From assembly GCF_016612535.1 (NCBI RefSeq), contig NZ_JAENXS010000001.1, positions 744,001-808,000 of the forward strand: a stretch of 64,000 bases of DNA, given 5' to 3'. Numbering within the stretch: position 1 is the stretch's first letter; every line of letters starts with the position of its first letter. Source of the stretch: Bradyrhizobium diazoefficiens. Lineage in GTDB: Bacteria > Pseudomonadota > Alphaproteobacteria > Rhizobiales > Xanthobacteraceae. Below, piece by piece: positions 1-9,181 of the stretch. A program made the position numbers and the translations under genes. The notes under the pieces were generated by a model. It saw only the letters and a list, made by a program, of their open reading frames with translations, had not been told where the DNA came from and made no database searches.

Positions 1-345
1 GAAGCAGGGCGTGGTGACGACGAAGTCGTTGAGATGGCCGGTGCCCATCCAGGGATCGTTGGTGATGTAGGCGTCGCCCTCCTTCATCGTCTTGATCGGG
101 AAATGGGCGATGAAGTGCTTGACCGATTCCGCCATCGAGTTGACGTGACCGGGCGTGCCCGTGACCGCCTGCGCCAGCATCCGCCCCTCGAGGTCGAACA
201 CGCCGGCCGACAGATCGCCGCATTCGCGCACGATCGGGCTGAACGCGGTGCGGAGCAGCACCTGCGCCTGCTCCTCCACCACGGCGATCAGCCGGTGCCA
301 CATGATCTGGAGGTCGATCAGGCTCGTGCCTTTTGCCTTGCTCAT
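1..345 (-). CDS. hyuB: Hydantoinase B/oxoprolinase subunit, N-terminal part (cut by window edge)
   Basis: The frame starts at ATG 345 and runs off the left edge, so only about 115 N-terminal residues are visible. They match the start of the HyuB (hydantoinase_B) family: an opening helix, then ECGDLSAGVFD, then an NDPWMGTGHLND segment typical of the family. HyuB pairs with HyuA in ATP-dependent cleavage of cyclic amides such as hydantoins or 5-oxoproline. It starts 2 bp after the hyuA stop, so the two are one transcription unit and probably translationally coupled. The substrate cannot be read from sequence; N-methylhydantoinase and acetophenone carboxylase subunits share this fold. Confidence 0.9.
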   Translation of the reverse strand, partial: MSKAKGTSLIDLQIMWHRLIAVVEEQAQVLLRTAFSPIVRECGDLSAGVFDLEGRMLAQAVTGTPGHVNSMAESVKHFIAHFPIKTMKEGDAYITNDPWMGTGHLNDFVVTTPCF

Positions 346-347
346 GA

Positions 348-2432
348 TCAGGCCGCCTTCCGTTCCATGACGATGCTGCCGGCACCGTCGATATGGGCGT
401 CAAAACTGGTGGAGACGAAGGTCGAGGTTTCGTCCTCTGCGATCACGGCGGGACCCGCAATCGTCGCGCCCGGCGCCATGTCCTCGCGGCGATAGAGCGG
501 GATCTCGATCACCTCCCCCGCCCGGCCGTCGAAGAACTTTCGACTGCCGGAGGCCTTGCCCGCTGGCTTGCGCGTCACGCTTGCGACGACCGACGGATTG
601 CGTGCGTCGGTGGTCGCGAGCACCGACCAGCTTAACACCTCGATCGCCGCGCCCGGAATCGACCGCTCGAACATCCCGGAATAGTCGGCCTCGAACTTCT
701 GGCGCAACCCGGCGAGATCGGCTGATGTCAGCCGCCGGTTCGGCAGCTCGATCGTGATCTCGTGCCCCTGGCCGACATAGCGCATGAACGCGGCGCGGCG
801 CTCGCGCACCGGCGCGCCGGCCGCACCGGACTCGACCAGCGCGCGGGCTTCGGTCACCATCTCCTGGAGCAGGTCGGAAACCGCCTCGGTGTCGAAATCG
901 TCGAGCCGGACGTGACGGCTGCGCACCAATTCATAGGCGATCGGAGCCGCGAGAAATCCGACGGCCGATCCGACGCCGGCATTCGACGGCACGATCACCC
1001 GGGAGACGCCGATCTTCTCGGCGACACGCGCCGCATGCAGCGGCGCGGCACCACCGAACGCGATCAGCGTGTGCTCGCCGACGATTTCACCGCGCTCGAC
1101 CGCGTGCACGCGCGCCGCGCTCGCCATGTTCTCGCAAACGACCTCGTGCACGGCATAGGCTGCGGTTTCGGCCGAGAGACCCAGCGGCTCGCCGACGCTG
1201 CGCAGCAGCGCCTGCTTCGCGAGTTCCGGGTCGAGTTTGATCGTCCCGCCCGCGAAGGCGTCGGGATCGATCATGCCGAGGGCTACGTCCGCATCGGTCA
1301 CCGCCGGCCGCTGGCCGCCGCGGCCATAACAGGCAGGTCCCGGCTCCGACGAGGCACTCTCAGGACCGACGGTCACACGCTTCATCGCGTCGACATGGGC
1401 GATCGAGCCGCCGCCGGCGCCGATCTCGACCATCTCGATCACGGGGATACGCACCGGCAGGCCCGAACCCTTGAGGAAGCGCGCGGCGCGATCGACCTCG
1501 AACACGCGCGAAGTCTCGGGCTGGTATTTTTCGATCAGGCAGATTTTTGCCGTGGTGCCGCCCATGTCGAAGGAAAGCACCTTGCTCTCGCCGAGACGCG
1601 CGGCGATCTGCGCCGAGAAGATCGCGCCGCCGGCGGGACCGGATTCGACCAGCCGAACCGGAAAGCGCCGCGCCGTCTCGATCGAGGTGACGCCACCGCC
1701 GGAGGTGACGAGGTAGATCGCACCGCGGTACTGCTCGACCTGCAGGGCATCAGACATGCGGGCGAGATAGCCGTCGATCAGCGGTTGCACATAGGCGTTG
1801 GCGACCGCGGTGGAGGTGCGCTCGTATTCGCGGATCTCGGGACACACCGCAGACGATACCGTCACGGAGATGCCGGGCATCTCCTCACTGATGATCGCGG
1901 CGGTGCGGCGCTCGTGCTCGGGATTGGCGTAGGAGTGCAGGAAGGCGATCGCGACGCTCTCGACCTTCAGCTCACGCAATTTCGGCGCGAGTGCGCGCAC
2001 GGCTGTTTCGTCGAGCGGGAGACGGACGGCGCCATGCGCGTCGATGCGCTCGGGCACGGTGAAGCGCAGGCTGCGCGGCGCCAGCGGCTTCGGCTTGTCG
2101 ATGGTGAGATCGTACTGATCGTAGCGGCTCTCGGTGCCGATATCGAGCACGTCGCGAAATCCATCGGTCGCAATCAGCGCGGTTTTGGCGCCGCGTCGCT
2201 CGATGATGGCGTTGGTCGCGAGCGTCGTGCCGTGAATGAAGACGTCGATGTCGCTGATATGGGCACGCGCATCGGCGAGAATGAGACGCATTCCATCCAG
2301 CACGGCCTGTTCAGGCCGCTGCGGCGTCGTCAGCACCTTGCGCGTTTTGCGTGCCTCGCCCACGTCCAGCACGATATCAGTGAACGTGCCACCGATATCG
2401 ACGGCAAGCCGCACTTCGGCTCCCTCAAGCAT
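348..2432 (-). CDS. hyuA: Hydantoinase A/oxoprolinase family protein
   Basis: A 694-residue protein, normal length for HyuA. Near the N-terminus is the ASKHA-type phosphate loop VDIGGTFTD, and a second SFDMGGTTAK motif lies near the middle; both belong to the sugar-kinase/actin-like ATPase fold used to activate the amide substrate. The start at 2432 is chosen because a GGAGAG ribosome site lies about 8 bases upstream and the family begins a few residues before VDIGGTFTD; the frame is open 84 bases further upstream, but that extension looks unlike the family. It is followed directly by hyuB. Family is firm; substrate (hydantoin, 5-oxoproline, N-methylhydantoin) is not determined. Confidence 0.92.
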   Translation of the reverse strand: MLEGAEVRLAVDIGGTFTDIVLDVGEARKTRKVLTTPQRPEQAVLDGMRLILADARAHISDIDVFIHGTTLATNAIIERRGAKTALIATDGFRDVLDIGTESRYDQYDLTIDKPKPLAPRSLRFTVPERIDAHGAVRLPLDETAVRALAPKLRELKVESVAIAFLHSYANPEHERRTAAIISEEMPGISVTVSSAVCPEIREYERTSTAVANAYVQPLIDGYLARMSDALQVEQYRGAIYLVTSGGGVTSIETARRFPVRLVESGPAGGAIFSAQIAARLGESKVLSFDMGGTTAKICLIEKYQPETSRVFEVDRAARFLKGSGLPVRIPVIEMVEIGAGGGSIAHVDAMKRVTVGPESASSEPGPACYGRGGQRPAVTDADVALGMIDPDAFAGGTIKLDPELAKQALLRSVGEPLGLSAETAAYAVHEVVCENMASAARVHAVERGEIVGEHTLIAFGGAAPLHAARVAEKIGVSRVIVPSNAGVGSAVGFLAAPIAYELVRSRHVRLDDFDTEAVSDLLQEMVTEARALVESGAAGAPVRERRAAFMRYVGQGHEITIELPNRRLTSADLAGLRQKFEADYSGMFERSIPGAAIEVLSWSVLATTDARNPSVVASVTRKPAGKASGSRKFFDGRAGEVIEIPLYRREDMAPGATIAGPAVIAEDETSTFVSTSFDAHIDGAGSIVMERKAA

Positions 2433-2540
2433 TCCAAACTCTCCGTGCTGGTCGTCGAGACTGAGGTCAAAAGCGCAGCAATTTCCATGCCATCGGGCAT
2501 ACTGACAGCGCCGCATCCGGCCATTCTGCTTGGCACCTAT

Positions 2541-2570
2541 GCAATAGGCAAGGCCGCAATAGGCAAGGCG
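2541..2570. repeat. Two-copy 15-bp tandem repeat
   Basis: GCAATAGGCAAGGC plus one base occurs twice in tandem in the short gap between hyuA and the sirtuin gene. No gene or obvious regulatory meaning; it looks like a simple slippage duplication. Confidence 0.6.
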
Positions 2571-2588
2571 CGTTCGCCTGGGGCGAGA

Positions 2589-3410
2589 TCAGAGCAGGAA
2601 TGCAAGCGCCGCTTCGCAGCGCTGTTCGACCTTCAGCGTCAGGAGATCGTCGGCGCGGGTACGGCCGAGATTGACCGCAGCGATCGGAATCCGCCGTTCC
2701 GCCGCAGCCTTTACGAAGCGGAAGCCGGAATAGACCATCAGCGAGGAGCCGACGATCAGCATGGCGTCGGCCTGCGACAGATGGTCCTGCGCGGTGGCGA
2801 CGATGTTGCGTGGAACGTTCTCGCCGAAAAACACGACGTCCGGCTTGAGGATGCCGCCGCAGGCTTCGCAGACCGGCACCTTGAACGACGAAAAATCCGC
2901 GTGCTTCAGATCCGCGTCGCCGTCCGGCGCGTCCGCAGCATCGAGCGTCAACCATTCCGCGTTGGCACGACCAAGCGCGTCCTGGAATTCGTCGCGCGGC
3001 GTCTTCCCGCCGCAACCCATGCAGCGGACCAGATCGAGCCGGCCGTGCAGATCGATCACCTCCCGATGGCCGGCAGATTGATGCAGCCGGTCGACATTCT
3101 GGGTCAGCAGCATCTCGCAGCGACCATTGGCCTCGAGCCGAGCCAGCGCATGATGCGCATCGTTTGGCCGGGCCCGGCCGAACCGCCGCCATCCGATCAG
3201 GCTGCGCGCCCAATAGCGCTGGCGCGTATGCTGTTCCGACATGAAGGCCTGGAAGTTGACCGGCTGGGTCCGCTTCCAATTGCCATGGCTGTCACGATAG
3301 TCGGGAATGCCCGAATTGGTGCTGCAGCCGGCGCCGGTCAGTACGAACAAGCGTTGGTGCCGGTCGACGAAATCCTGGAGCGGGTGGTTTGCCGGCGGAG
3401 CATTTGTCAT
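2589..3410 (-). CDS. Sir2-family NAD-dependent protein deacylase
   Basis: A 273-residue sirtuin. The NAD-binding GAGCSTNSGIPDYR motif is near residue 30, TQNVDRLH near 105, and the catalytic His sits in LHGRLD. Four zinc-binding cysteines occur as CxxC pairs (RCMGCGG and CEACGG), followed by KPDVVFFGE and a GSSLMV motif. Start 3410 is preferred because it gives the usual N-terminus and removes the overlap with the neighbouring LuxR gene. Sirtuins remove acetyl or acyl groups from lysines using NAD. The two-residue shift to GCS in the first motif resembles the class II/SIRT4-like bacterial group. Target proteins are unknown. Confidence 0.93.
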   Translation of the reverse strand: MTNAPPANHPLQDFVDRHQRLFVLTGAGCSTNSGIPDYRDSHGNWKRTQPVNFQAFMSEQHTRQRYWARSLIGWRRFGRARPNDAHHALARLEANGRCEMLLTQNVDRLHQSAGHREVIDLHGRLDLVRCMGCGGKTPRDEFQDALGRANAEWLTLDAADAPDGDADLKHADFSSFKVPVCEACGGILKPDVVFFGENVPRNIVATAQDHLSQADAMLIVGSSLMVYSGFRFVKAAAERRIPIAAVNLGRTRADDLLTLKVEQRCEAALAFLL

Positions 3411-3447
3411 GGCACAGATGTAGTCCGCGCCGTCCGGTTCTGCCAGA

Positions 3448-4587
3448 TCACCCGCGCTCGGACGGTTCGAAGCCGGCAATCAGCTTCACGAGCTCGCTCT
3501 GCCGCGCGGTGCCGGTCTTGCGGAAGACGTTGTGGAGATGGGTCTTGACGGTGGCCTGCCTCAGCCCGAGCAGCTCGGCCAGGGCTTTCACCCCGCTGAC
3601 CTTCATAACGCCGTCGATCAGGCGGACTTCGCTTGCGGTCAGCTTGTAGAGTTTTGCGAGCACCTCCAGCGGCGGCGGGCTTGCCGGCGAGGTCCTGCGG
3701 ACGAAAACTGCGGCAGCGGCGGAGTGCAACATGCCGGTGCGCTGGCGGTCGCCGGAGGTCAGCGGCAGCACATTGGCAAACCAGTGGCCGGGCAGCGCAG
3801 CCGAGAGCGAAATCGGGTCGCCACCGTCCGCTGCTGCGTCGCCGCGATCAGCAACCAGAAGCGCATCGCGTAGCCCGCGCTGCGCTTCTGGTTCAATGGC
3901 GAACAACACTCCGTTTCGTTCGGTCAGTAGCACGGCCTCGTCCAGCATCATGCGTCCCGGCAGGTTGCTGAGGACAAGGCGTCCGTTGGAGCCCACCAGG
4001 AAGACCGCGGCCGAGATATTGTCGAGCGTTTGGGTCAGGACCGCCTGCGCCGCCTTACTCTGATCGAACAGACGTCCGATCGACACCGCCCGCTGAAAAT
4101 GTGGCACGATCAGCGCAAACCGGCGGCGCAGATCGGCGTCGGCGAAGCCATCCTTCTCATGCATCCGGACGCTGACGATCGATGAATTGGTCGCCCCCTT
4201 CTCCAAATTCGCCCCGAGCGCGTCGATCATGCCCTGCGGCTTCATCCATTCTTCATAGAAGCGCGTCTCCACCATCTCCTCGAAGGGGACGAAGTCGGTC
4301 GATGCATAGACGACACCGACCTCGGAGAAAGCAGCCGCTGGAAAGCACGGGTTCAGGGGAAGATACTTCTCGAAATAGAGTTTCGTGTACTGCGGCTCTT
4401 CGTTGAAGAGATGCAACACCGCGGATTGTCCGGTCGCCGCATCGTGCCAGAACAGGTTTCCGGAGGAGCCGCCGACGAACACGCAAGCCTGCTCCAAGGC
4501 GCGCGGCCACAGGGTTGGATCGAGCGCGGCGTCATAAACCAGGCCGATCAGCTCTGATAGAAGAGCAGCTTCAGACGTCACGACCAA
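3448..4587 (-). CDS. LuxR-type transcriptional regulator (first of a pair)
   Basis: 379 residues. The C-terminal ~65 residues are a LuxR/GerE helix-turn-helix (LTASEVRLIDGV, then ATVKTHLHNVFRKTGT). The N-terminal 300 residues form a GAF/PAS-like sensory region of unknown ligand, starting ELIGLVYDAALDPTLW. It is a close paralog of the gene at 7107-8243: same length within one residue, same opening, and a near-identical C-terminus. The two face outwards from a block holding an exported protein and a trimeric autotransporter. There is no receiver domain and no autoinducer-domain signature, so this is not a standard response regulator or quorum-sensing LuxR. Confidence 0.85.
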   Translation of the reverse strand: MVVTSEAALLSELIGLVYDAALDPTLWPRALEQACVFVGGSSGNLFWHDAATGQSAVLHLFNEEPQYTKLYFEKYLPLNPCFPAAAFSEVGVVYASTDFVPFEEMVETRFYEEWMKPQGMIDALGANLEKGATNSSIVSVRMHEKDGFADADLRRRFALIVPHFQRAVSIGRLFDQSKAAQAVLTQTLDNISAAVFLVGSNGRLVLSNLPGRMMLDEAVLLTERNGVLFAIEPEAQRGLRDALLVADRGDAAADGGDPISLSAALPGHWFANVLPLTSGDRQRTGMLHSAAAAVFVRRTSPASPPPLEVLAKLYKLTASEVRLIDGVMKVSGVKALAELLGLRQATVKTHLHNVFRKTGTARQSELVKLIAGFEPSERG

Positions 4588-4781
4588 CTCTTCATTCCAA
4601 ACAACATGCGGGGCATTGGCGCTTCAGTCACACACTATCACAACATAACCATTGCGAACCTTCAACCGTATGACGCACGGCTTCATGCGCGAAGCGACGA
4701 GGTGGAATTGCGGGTGGCTTACGTTGTGATCGAGTTGCTATTTCGTTGAGCAACATTTCTCGACGTCGGAACGGCCGTTGA

Positions 4782-5381
4782 TTATTTCGAAGGGATACTG
4801 GGCTTCGGCGGCCCAGTCTTCTTTTGCGAGGCCACAGCCTTGGGAACAGTTTCAGGCGCGGCCGGCGCTACCGGCGAGGACTGGCCGACCGACAGCGACA
4901 CGCCGAAGACACGCCATTGTCCTTCGACGGCCGCAAACAACAATTCGAAATTCACCTGCGATGGCGCCGACGGAAAAAGTCCTGCCATGTGCAGGAGGCC
5001 ATTGGGCTCGATCTGCGGCAACAGCGACAGTTGCGGATCGATGACCGCGACGCCGGAGAGATCGAGCTTGTCGCCGCGCTGCTTGGCGAAGATTTCCGCG
5101 AGCCGAGCGGCGGTATTGACCTGGAAGCCCGGCGCGCCGAGGTCGCGCAGCACGGTGTAGTTGCCGGTCTTGTTGGCGTGGTCGAGCGCGAGCAGGGTCG
5201 ACCGGATCAGCATGAGGATGCCGTTGCGGTCGATATTGGCAGGCTTGGCTGCCTGTTGCTGCTGTGGCGATGCCTGATGCGGTTGCGGCGGTGTCTGCTG
5301 CGCGGACGTCGTCACAGCACCCACGATCAGGAGTCCAAAAATCACAAGCCCAAGGGCCGCACTCAACCAACGCAGCGTCAT
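4782..5381 (-). CDS. Exported protein of unknown function
   Basis: 199 residues from ATG 5381, chosen because it places a Sec signal peptide at the very N-terminus (MTLRWLSAALGLVIFGLLIV, cleavage likely after TTSAQ). The frame is open for 23 more residues upstream, which would bury the signal. A Gln/Pro-rich linker follows, then a compact ~130-residue domain containing RDLGAPGFQ and ending in a Pro/Lys-rich tail. The size, the N-terminal helix and the WRVFGVS strand resemble small NTF2-like exported proteins of Bradyrhizobium, but I do not recognise the family with certainty. It lies between the LuxR gene and the adhesin, divergent from the adhesin. Confidence 0.7.
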   Translation of the reverse strand: MTLRWLSAALGLVIFGLLIVGAVTTSAQQTPPQPHQASPQQQQAAKPANIDRNGILMLIRSTLLALDHANKTGNYTVLRDLGAPGFQVNTAARLAEIFAKQRGDKLDLSGVAVIDPQLSLLPQIEPNGLLHMAGLFPSAPSQVNFELLFAAVEGQWRVFGVSLSVGQSSPVAPAAPETVPKAVASQKKTGPPKPSIPSK

Positions 5382-5749
5382 GGCGAACGCGTTCTTCCTG
5401 CCGCAGAATCCCGATCGGTGGGCCGGACTCTGGCGAAACGGACCCCGCATTCGTGGGCGCCATCATCCGACTCCGAACGAAAGTGGCCTGAGACCGCCCG
5501 CCGCACATCAACCGTTCGGCTGAAGTCGATGCAGTGCCGATCTCCGGCAGCCGCTTTTCGCCGGTCTGTTGCCGAAGTGCATCCCGGAAAAGGCTACGCC
5601 GGTTCCACGGGGCGCGGGCAATTCTGCAACACCCGGCGGAAAAGCCAACCTCAGCATCACGGTATGGGGCTGCCTTCAACCCAACGGCTGATGCGCCCTC
5701 GACGCGCTTTCCGCACCCTGCGTCAATAATGAAAAGGGGCGCTTGAACG
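5382..5749. other. Divergent intergenic region upstream of the adhesin
   Basis: 368 bp between the exported protein and the adhesin gene. No supported gene. It must contain the promoters of both divergent genes; I see no clear consensus promoter. AAAAGGGG about 10 bases before 5750 could serve as the ribosome site for the adhesin. Confidence 0.5.
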
Positions 5750-6862
5750 ATGTCATTTCGGTTGCTTCGCGGACAGAACCACGCACGTCAAACCGAACGC
5801 GCGAGCGCGCGGTCCACGGTGCACCTCGCAGACTTCGTCCACCGCGTGCTATCGGCAGGTTTCGTCCTTGTGGCCGCAGCGGCCCCCTTGCTGGCGACCA
5901 GCGCCGCAGCGGCGGCCGACTACGCTGCGGGCGGCGGCGCGAACAATGGCGTCGCAGGTAATGCGACCGCGGTGGGAAGCTTGGCCACTACGAACGGTGC
6001 TGCCGCATCAGCCTTCGGCGAACAAGCCACTGCGAGCGGCAGCGCCGCCACGGCGGTGGGCCAGGCCGCCATGGCAACCGGCGCAATCGCCACGGCGATT
6101 GGCGGCAACGCGACCGCTAGCGGAATCGTCGCGACCGCGCTTGGCAGCGGGGCCTCCGCGGACGGCGCCTCGGCGACTGCAATCGGCGCTGGCAGCAATG
6201 CCACCGGCAGTTTCGCAACCGCGACGGGCGCTCAAAGCACCGCAACGGGGGTCAACGCAACGGCGACCGGCGCACTCAGCGTTGCAAACGGCGCGGCAGC
6301 GAGCGCCTACGGCGTGTCAAGCACGGCAAACGGCGACGCCACGACCGCGATTGGCCAATCCAGTGTCGCCAGCGGCGCTGCCGCGACGGCATTGGGAGTT
6401 GGGGCGCAGGCGCTTGCATCGAACTCGGTCGCGATCGGCGCAGGCTCGGTGGCGAGCGCCGCCAACACGGTGTCGTTCGGCACGGCCGGCAACGAGCGGC
6501 GGCTGACCAACGTCGCGGCGGGCGTCAATCCGACCGACGCGGTCAACATGAGTCAGCTGAGCGGCATGTCTTCAGGCTTCCAGTCGCAGCTTTCCGGGTT
6601 GCAGTCGCAGATCTGGGACAACCAGACCGAAGCGCGGCGTGGCATCGCCGCGGCAGTCGCGACCGCAACTGCGCCGATGCCGTCGGCGCCCGGCAAGACC
6701 ACCTGGCAGATGCGCGGCTCGGTCTATCACGGCGAAGGCGGCTTCGGTTTCGGCTTCGCCCACCGCCTCAACACCGCCATGCCGCTGAGCGTGGTCGGCG
6801 GCTACGGCAATGGTGGCGGCACCGAGCACACCGCCTATGTCGGCATCGGTGGCGAGTTCTAG
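5750..6862 (+). CDS. Trimeric autotransporter adhesin, YadA-like
   Basis: 370 residues with the full plan of a type Vc secreted adhesin. A long N-terminal extension precedes a signal peptide ending around residue 56 (LATSAAAAADY). Residues ~65-240 are about a dozen YadA head repeats of 14-16 residues with the pattern A-x-A-x-G-x-x-A-x-A-x-G. A neck motif follows (NERRLTNVAAG, then TDAVNMSQL), then a short coiled-coil stalk and a C-terminal ~60-residue membrane anchor ending in Phe. Three chains form one outer-membrane barrel and export the head. It is short for the family, so the fibre would be stubby. Flanking LuxR paralogs are plausible regulators. Confidence 0.93.
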   Translation: MSFRLLRGQNHARQTERASARSTVHLADFVHRVLSAGFVLVAAAAPLLATSAAAAADYAAGGGANNGVAGNATAVGSLATTNGAAASAFGEQATASGSAATAVGQAAMATGAIATAIGGNATASGIVATALGSGASADGASATAIGAGSNATGSFATATGAQSTATGVNATATGALSVANGAAASAYGVSSTANGDATTAIGQSSVASGAAATALGVGAQALASNSVAIGAGSVASAANTVSFGTAGNERRLTNVAAGVNPTDAVNMSQLSGMSSGFQSQLSGLQSQIWDNQTEARRGIAAAVATATAPMPSAPGKTTWQMRGSVYHGEGGFGFGFAHRLNTAMPLSVVGGYGNGGGTEHTAYVGIGGEF

Positions 6863-7106
6863 CGCGAGGCCAGAGCGCAATAAGGTCAGGACGAATCATC
6901 ATCGATGAACATCCGTCACAATGCCCAAAGAAGCGGCAAATAACGAGGAGCCGAGCGATCTGATTCTCACGATCTCGTCTCTTTGAATTGTGGAAGTATT
7001 TTGCAATATTCGCGCGGATGGTTTGCGGTCGCGTGTTACGCGATTACAGTCAGGCGCAAATGCCGAGAATATTGCGAATGCAGGTTCGATACGATTTGGG
7101 TTGGCC

Positions 7107-8243
7107 GTGACCTCTGAGACCTCGATGCTCTCAGAGCTGATCGGCGACATCTACGACGCCGCACTTGATCCGACCTTGTGGATGCGGGCGCTGGAACACT
7201 CGTGCCATTTCGTCGGTGGCTCTTCGTCCGTGCTCTATTGGCACGATATCGCCAGCGAAAGTTCGGCCGCACTGCATTTGTTCAACGACGACCCGCACTA
7301 CACGCGGCTCTATTTCGAGAAATACATGCCGATGAACCCGGTATTCCCGGCGGCAACCTTTGTCGAACCCGGATTGATCTACACGCCGACCGATATCGTT
7401 CCCGAAGCGGAGCTCCTCGATACGCGTTTCCACAGGGAATGGGTCGAACCGCAGGGCATCACCGACGTAATCTGCGTCAACCTGGAAAAGAGCGCGACAA
7501 GTTCCTCCGTGCTCAATATCCGCAGGGAGGAGGCGCACGGCGGCGTCGACGACGCGGTGAGACGAAGAGCGGCGCTGATCGTGCCGCATTTTCAGCGCGC
7601 GGTCGCGATAGGCAGGTTGTTCGATCAGCGCAAGACGGCGCAGGCGGTTCTGACCGAAACGCTCGACAACGTCGAGGCTGCTATCTTCCTGGTGGGATTG
7701 AACGGCCGGGTCGTCCTCGTCAATGAGTTGGGGCGCACGATGCTCGACGAGGGCACACTGCTGCGCGAGCGGCGGGGCACGTTGGCGGCTGTCGCACCCG
7801 AGGCGCAGCGCGTGCTCCGCGACTTGCTCGCGGCCGCCGAGAGCGGAGACGTGGCGGGCGGGAGCCATGGCGCGGCAATACCGCTTTCGGATGCACCGGC
7901 TCGCCGCTGGTTCGCGCATGTCTTGCCACTGACATCAGGCGACCGCCAGCGGGCCGGCGCGGTGCACTCCGCGGTTGCGGCAGTGTTCGTTCGCAGGACA
8001 TCGCCGGCCAGCCCGCCGCTGCTGGAAGCGCTGGCAAAACTGTACGGGCTCACGGCGAGTGAAATCCGCGTGCTCGACGGCATCGCGAAAGTCAGCGGTG
8101 TACGCGCCCTGGCCGATATGCTGGGATCGTCGCAGGCAACCGTCAAGACGCATCTCCACAACCTCTTTCGCAAGACCGGCACGGCACGACAGAGTGACTT
8201 GATCAAACTGATTGCCGGATTCGACCGGCCTGCCGAAGGTTGA
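7107..8243 (+). CDS. LuxR-type transcriptional regulator (second of a pair)
   Basis: Starting at GTG 7107 gives 378 residues that line up end to end with the paralog at 3448-4587, whose first residues MVVTSEAALLSELIG correspond to VTSETSMLSELIG here; the frame is open further upstream from a GTG at 6990, but that part has no counterpart in the paralog. It has the same unknown sensory N-terminus (ELIGDIYDAALDPTLW) and LuxR/GerE helix-turn-helix at the end (LTASEIRVLDGI, ATVKTHLHNLFRKTGT). It reads away from the adhesin gene, 244 bp downstream of it. Likely arose by duplication together with, or around, the adhesin block. Confidence 0.85.
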   Translation: MTSETSMLSELIGDIYDAALDPTLWMRALEHSCHFVGGSSSVLYWHDIASESSAALHLFNDDPHYTRLYFEKYMPMNPVFPAATFVEPGLIYTPTDIVPEAELLDTRFHREWVEPQGITDVICVNLEKSATSSSVLNIRREEAHGGVDDAVRRRAALIVPHFQRAVAIGRLFDQRKTAQAVLTETLDNVEAAIFLVGLNGRVVLVNELGRTMLDEGTLLRERRGTLAAVAPEAQRVLRDLLAAAESGDVAGGSHGAAIPLSDAPARRWFAHVLPLTSGDRQRAGAVHSAVAAVFVRRTSPASPPLLEALAKLYGLTASEIRVLDGIAKVSGVRALADMLGSSQATVKTHLHNLFRKTGTARQSDLIKLIAGFDRPAEG

Positions 8244-8271
8244 TCTGCACCGGAAGATCGTCAGCGCCGTC

Positions 8272-9108
8272 TTAGCTCGCCCAGTTCTCGCGGAATTCGG
8301 GGAACAGCGTCAGGCCGCCGCAGGCATAGATGGTCTGCCCGGTGATGTAGCTGGCATCATCCGAGGCCAGGAAGGCGAACACAGCCGCGATCTCTTCCGG
8401 CGTGCCGACGCGGCCGAGCGGAATGTGGCTGGTGACGACGCCGCGCTTCTCGGCGTCACCGGTCCAGGCTGCGTTGATCGGCGTGTCGATGGCGCCTGGT
8501 CCGACCGCATTGACGCGAATGCCGTGGCCGGCGAATTCCAGCGCCAGCGTGCGCGTCAGGTTGGCCATGCCGCCCTTGCTGATCGAATAGGCGAGATAAC
8601 CGGGCTTCGGAATGATCTGGTGGACGCTGGAGCAATTGATGATGCTGCCGCCTCCGCCGCGCGCGACGAAATGCGCGAGCGCCTTCTGCGCACAGATCAC
8701 GGCGCCGTTGAGATTGACGTCGATGATGCGGCGATAGGTTTCGATGTCGAGCGCCTCGCTCGGCGATTCCCGCTGGAAGCCGGCATTGTTGACGAGACAA
8801 TCGAGGCGCTTCCAGCGCGCCAGGATCGTCTCGAACATCGCGGCGATCTCCTGTTCGCTGCCGACGTCCGCCTTGACGATGACATGATCAGGCTTGCCGT
8901 GGCCGCGATCACCCGATGCGGTTCGCGCCAGCGCAAGCGTCTCCTCGGCCTTCTCGGGATGACCGAAATAATTGATCGCCACCGCCGCACCTTCCTGGGC
9001 GAACCGAATGGCGACGGCCCGGCCGATACCCTGTGAGGCGCCTGTCACCAGCGCGTATTGGCCGACGAGACGAGACGGAAATGCGGTCGGGCGATCAGTT
9101 TGTGGCAT
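8272..9108 (-). CDS. Short-chain dehydrogenase/reductase, glucose 1-dehydrogenase-like
   Basis: 278 residues, classical SDR. The cofactor loop TGASQGIG is at residues 22-29, NNAG near 107-110, and the catalytic Ser-Tyr-x3-Lys as S160/S161, Y174 and K178 (YSISK). The PGAIDTPIN segment and the C-terminal ITGQTIYACGG are typical of the glucose/ribitol dehydrogenase-like subgroup. Start 9108 is chosen for the GGAGAAAG site a few bases upstream. The substrate is unknown: this subgroup annotates poorly by homology. It is convergent with the LuxR gene and 73 bp downstream of the permease gene, with which it may be co-transcribed. Confidence 0.88.
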   Translation of the reverse strand: MPQTDRPTAFPSRLVGQYALVTGASQGIGRAVAIRFAQEGAAVAINYFGHPEKAEETLALARTASGDRGHGKPDHVIVKADVGSEQEIAAMFETILARWKRLDCLVNNAGFQRESPSEALDIETYRRIIDVNLNGAVICAQKALAHFVARGGGGSIINCSSVHQIIPKPGYLAYSISKGGMANLTRTLALEFAGHGIRVNAVGPGAIDTPINAAWTGDAEKRGVVTSHIPLGRVGTPEEIAAVFAFLASDDASYITGQTIYACGGLTLFPEFRENWAS

Positions 9109-9181
9109 CTGCTTTCTCCGGAATGCATCATCATCGATGGAACCAATGTTTGGTTCCATCTTCCCAGCGGATTGCCGGGAT

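Noticed and set aside
762..3548. A 928-residue open frame on the plus strand across hyuA and the sirtuin gene
   Set aside because: It is antisense to two genes with clear family motifs, has an Arg/His/Asp-rich composition typical of GC-rich shadow frames, and matches no family.
5940..6480. Periodic repeats suggestive of a CRISPR or satellite
   Set aside because: The ~42-bp periodicity is the coding of the 14-residue YadA head repeats within one open frame.
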